Assembly: GCF_007000325.2 (NCBI RefSeq)
Contig: NZ_CP117267.1
Location: 682,001 to 746,000 of the forward strand
Length of the DNA: 64,000 bases
Direction: 5' to 3'
Source of the DNA: Rhizobium rhododendri
Lineage (GTDB): Bacteria; Pseudomonadota; Alphaproteobacteria; Rhizobiales; Rhizobiaceae
The notes below the pieces were generated by a model. The model was not told the origin of the DNA. It saw nothing but the letters and a program-made list of their open reading frames with translations, and did not search any database. Below, one piece after another: positions 61,934 to 64,000 of the stretch; positions within the stretch are counted from its first letter, which is position 1; each line of letters starts with the position of its first letter. A program made the position numbers and the translations under genes.

Positions 61934-62905
61934 ATGAAGAGTCCAATGGTTGCCACCCGACAATCCTGGTTTATTCGAAACCGGATGACGCTGCTGACCC
62001 TGGGCGTCGTCTTGCTCTACGCGGCCTTCATAGAATGGTTCTGGGGCTGGAGCGTCATCCTTGCAGAATGGGCAAAAGTTGGCGTCTTGCCGATCGTCGT
62101 CGCCCTCGCATTGCTGACCGGCACCTACTTCCTGCGGACGTGGCGTATCTACGACTATTTTCCCGTCGAGACGAAGGGTCACTTCTCAGCCCTTTTCCGA
62201 GTCACGCAGATCCACAACTTGCTCAACATCATGATGCCGTTCCGCACCGGCGAAACCAGCTTTCCGCTTTTGATGCGCTCGGAATTCGGCATTCCACTGG
62301 TCCGCAGCACCGCGGCGTTGCTGGTCATGCGGTTGCTCGACCTCCACGCGCTACTCGCCGCCGCCGGCATGGGCCTCGCCGTAACATCACCGCATAAAGC
62401 CGTTGCCTGGTTGCTCTGGTGCTGTTTTCTGCTCTTGCCGGTCGCAGCCTTTGCCGTGCGCCGCCCGCTGGTCCGGTTCGCCGCGGAGGCGCTGCCTGCA
62501 AAGGCGCAGTCCGTCGTCCTCGAGATCGAAAGGGGACTGCCCATAAACGCATCCGCTTTTGCACGGGCCTGGCTGATGACCATCGTCAACTGGCTGGTCA
62601 AGGTACTCGTGCTCGCCTGGGCACTCGGCCTTATGCAGGTCGTCCCGCTAGCGGCGAGTTTTGGCGGCGCTCTCGGTGGTGAGCTTTCATCCGTGCTGCC
62701 GGTGCACGCGCCGGGCGGCGTCGGCACCTATCCGGCGGGCATTACCGCCGGTGCGCTGGCCTTCGGTGCCCCCTCCGACACGGCGTCGCTCACCACGCTG
62801 GCGCAGGCAAGCATCAACGGCCATTTACTGGTGATCGTTTCCGCACTCATCGGTACGGCGCTGGGACTGGCGATGTCGAAAGGCCGGGTCCAAAAGTCGG
62901 CCTGA
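61934..62905 (+). CDS. Lysylphosphatidylglycerol synthase TM-region / flippase-like membrane protein
   Basis: This is a 323-aa polytopic protein with about eight helices of the UPF0104/AglD (MprF flippase-like) family. Family segments are YFLRTWRIYDYFPVETKG, VTQIHNLLNIMMPFRTGETS, and SSVLPVHAPGGVGTYPAGIT near the C-terminus. Such proteins are often encoded beside polyprenyl-linked glycosyltransferases, as here, where the GT2-GT39 operon is divergent; lipid-linked sugar flipping is a plausible role. ATG 61946, preceded by GAAGAG, is a possible alternative start; ATG 61835 would overlap the divergent GT2 gene and is unlikely. Confidence 0.88.
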   Translation: MKSPMVATRQSWFIRNRMTLLTLGVVLLYAAFIEWFWGWSVILAEWAKVGVLPIVVALALLTGTYFLRTWRIYDYFPVETKGHFSALFRVTQIHNLLNIMMPFRTGETSFPLLMRSEFGIPLVRSTAALLVMRLLDLHALLAAAGMGLAVTSPHKAVAWLLWCCFLLLPVAAFAVRRPLVRFAAEALPAKAQSVVLEIERGLPINASAFARAWLMTIVNWLVKVLVLAWALGLMQVVPLAASFGGALGGELSSVLPVHAPGGVGTYPAGITAGALAFGAPSDTASLTTLAQASINGHLLVIVSALIGTALGLAMSKGRVQKSA

Positions 62906-62908
62906 TGC

Positions 62909-62943
62909 CACCGCTCTCTCACCGCGTTGGCAAGAGGGCGGTG
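62909..62943. terminator. Hairpin between convergent genes
   Basis: CACCGCTCTCT and AGAGGGCGGTG form an 11-bp stem with one G-U pair around a 13-nt loop. It lies between the stop of the flippase-like gene and the stop of the AMP nucleosidase gene and may end both transcripts; T tracts are weak. Confidence 0.5.
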
Positions 62944-62952
62944 CGTGTGTTC

Positions 62953-64000
62953 CTACTGGAACGCCGTCTCGAAAAAGCTGCGTAGCTTGCGTGAATGCAG
63001 CGCTTCTGGCGGCATGGCAGCGAGCTTCTGGATGGCGCGGATGCCGATCTGCAGATGCTGGTTGACCTGCGTCCGATAGAAGGCGGTCGCCATTCCCGGT
63101 AGCTTCAGTTCGCCATGCAGCGGCTTGTCCGAGACGCAGAGCAACGTGCCGTAGGGCACGCGGAAGCGAAATCCGTTGGCCGCAATCGTTGCCGATTCCA
63201 TGTCGAGGGCGATGGCGCGGGCCTGCGATAGGCGCTTGACCGGCCCTGCCTGGTCGCGCAGTTCCCAGTTGCGGTTGTCGATGGTGCCGACCGTGCCGGT
63301 GCGCATGATCCGCTTCAGCTCGAAACCCTCGTAGCCGGTAATCTCGGCCACCGCTGCCTCCAGCGCCACCTGCACCTCGGCCAGCGCCGGGATCGGCACC
63401 CAGACGGGCAGGTCGTCGTCGAGCACATGGTCTTCACGCATGTAGGCATGGGCAAGCACGTAGTCTCCGAGCCTCTGGCTGTTGCGCAGGCCGGCACAAT
63501 GGCCGAGCATCAGCCAGGCATGCGGTCGAAGCACTGCGACGTGGTCGGTGATCGTCTTCGCGTTGGAGGGGCCGACGCCGATGTTGATCATGGTGATCCC
63601 GGCATGGCCCTTCTTCTTCAGATGGTAGGCCGGCATCTGCGGTAGTCGCGGCGAAGCGATATCAGTATCCGGCGAGCTCGATCCGGCGTTGGTGATGATA
63701 TTTCCCGGTTCGACGAAAGCTGTATAGCCTTCGCCGCCCTTGGCCATCAGGTCACGTGCCCAGGTGCAGAACTCGTCGATGTAGAACTGATAGTTGGTGA
63801 ACAGCACGAAATTCTGGAAATGGGCCGCGCTGGTCGCCGTGTAGTGAGCGAGCCGCGCCAGCGAATAGTCGATGCGCTGGGCGGTGAACGGTGCCAGCGG
63901 CGAGGGCTGGCCCGGAGGCGGTATATATTCGCCATTGGCGATCTCGTCGTCGGTCGTGTTCAGATCCGGCGTATCGAAAAGATCGCGCATCGGAATGTCG
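62953..64000 (-). CDS. amn: AMP nucleosidase, C-terminal part (truncated by window end)
   Basis: This is at least 348 residues of an enzyme that hydrolyses AMP to adenine and ribose 5-phosphate. Visible family motifs are RIDYSLARLAHYTAT, FVLFTNYQFYIDEF, INIGVGPSNAKTITDHVAVL, HAWLMLGHCAGLRNSQRLGD, AIALDMESATIAANG (active-site MES) and VSDKPLHGELKLPG. An ATG lies at 63990, but codons before it (D-I-P) are open to the window end and full-length Amn is close to 480-500 aa, so the N-terminal domain lies beyond 64000. Confidence 0.95.
   Translation of the reverse strand, partial: DIPMRDLFDTPDLNTTDDEIANGEYIPPPGQPSPLAPFTAQRIDYSLARLAHYTATSAAHFQNFVLFTNYQFYIDEFCTWARDLMAKGGEGYTAFVEPGNIITNAGSSSPDTDIASPRLPQMPAYHLKKKGHAGITMINIGVGPSNAKTITDHVAVLRPHAWLMLGHCAGLRNSQRLGDYVLAHAYMREDHVLDDDLPVWVPIPALAEVQVALEAAVAEITGYEGFELKRIMRTGTVGTIDNRNWELRDQAGPVKRLSQARAIALDMESATIAANGFRFRVPYGTLLCVSDKPLHGELKLPGMATAFYRTQVNQHLQIGIRAIQKLAAMPPEALHSRKLRSFFETAFQ

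Noticed and set aside
1..64000. tRNA, rRNA or CRISPR loci
   Set aside because: No cloverleaf-like segments with a proper T-loop, no rRNA-like conserved stretches and no regularly spaced repeats were found by reading.

Overview
This is a GC-rich, gene-dense chromosomal window from an alphaproteobacterium, almost certainly a member of the Rhizobiaceae (Rhizobium/Agrobacterium/Sinorhizobium group). The evidence is the feuN-feuP-feuQ set, the ccmI-ccmE-ccmF-ccmH (cycHJKL) to degP to two-component pair to glnE to PleC-like kinase order, and rhizobial-type palindromic intergenic repeats. No rRNA, tRNA, CRISPR array or insertion sequence was found. Gene products were recognised by eye from motifs and family memory; no database search was run.

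Positions 1-1353 hold the end of an unidentified gene, a Dabb-family protein and a secreted TonB/TolA-C-like protein. Positions 1578-16855 hold a gene transfer agent (GTA) / prophage-remnant structural cluster in RcGTA-like order: portal, DUF6107-like protein, prohead protease, major capsid, head-tail connector, head-tail adaptor, a 37-aa coupled mini-ORF, DUF3168, major tail protein, gp10, tail chaperone, tape measure, DUF2460, DUF2163, NlpC/P60 peptidase, the 1277-aa baseplate/TIM-barrel protein, and a small holin-like membrane protein. No terminase lies next to the portal gene. Two foreign modules interrupt the cluster: a type II toxin-antitoxin pair with a perfect operator palindrome after the portal, and an oppositely oriented MFS transporter separating head from tail genes. 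The tail chaperone reading frame has no usable start codon and is joined to gp10 by a perfect X_XXY_YYZ heptamer, which suggests programmed -1 frameshifting.

Positions 16983-32856 are mostly conserved rhizobial core: feuNPQ (osmosensing, cyclic glucan export control), a surface lipoprotein, an LD-carboxypeptidase on the other strand, the cytochrome c maturation operon, a DegP protease, an OmpR-type regulator with its kinase, a MOSC protein and glnE. A paired palindromic repeat lies in frame inside the start of ccmH. Positions 32809-42295, on the minus strand, carry a PleC/PdhS-type kinase overlapping glnE tail to tail, aminopeptidase N, an MFS transporter, a uracil-DNA glycosylase lacking two of the usual Fe-S cysteines, and an Hsp70-like protein.

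Positions 42448-64000 are metabolic and envelope genes: an RND efflux pump with its adaptor, an SDR without its catalytic YxxxK, ETF-ubiquinone oxidoreductase, a GNAT acetyltransferase, MgtE with a structured leader that could hide its ribosome binding site, an alcohol-dehydrogenase-like reductase, another MFS exporter, a lipid kinase, a divergent glutamine-synthetase-like / class III aminotransferase pair (probably amine catabolism), a NUDIX hydrolase, a GT39-GT2 pair with a divergent flippase-like membrane protein, and most of AMP nucleosidase, cut by the window end.
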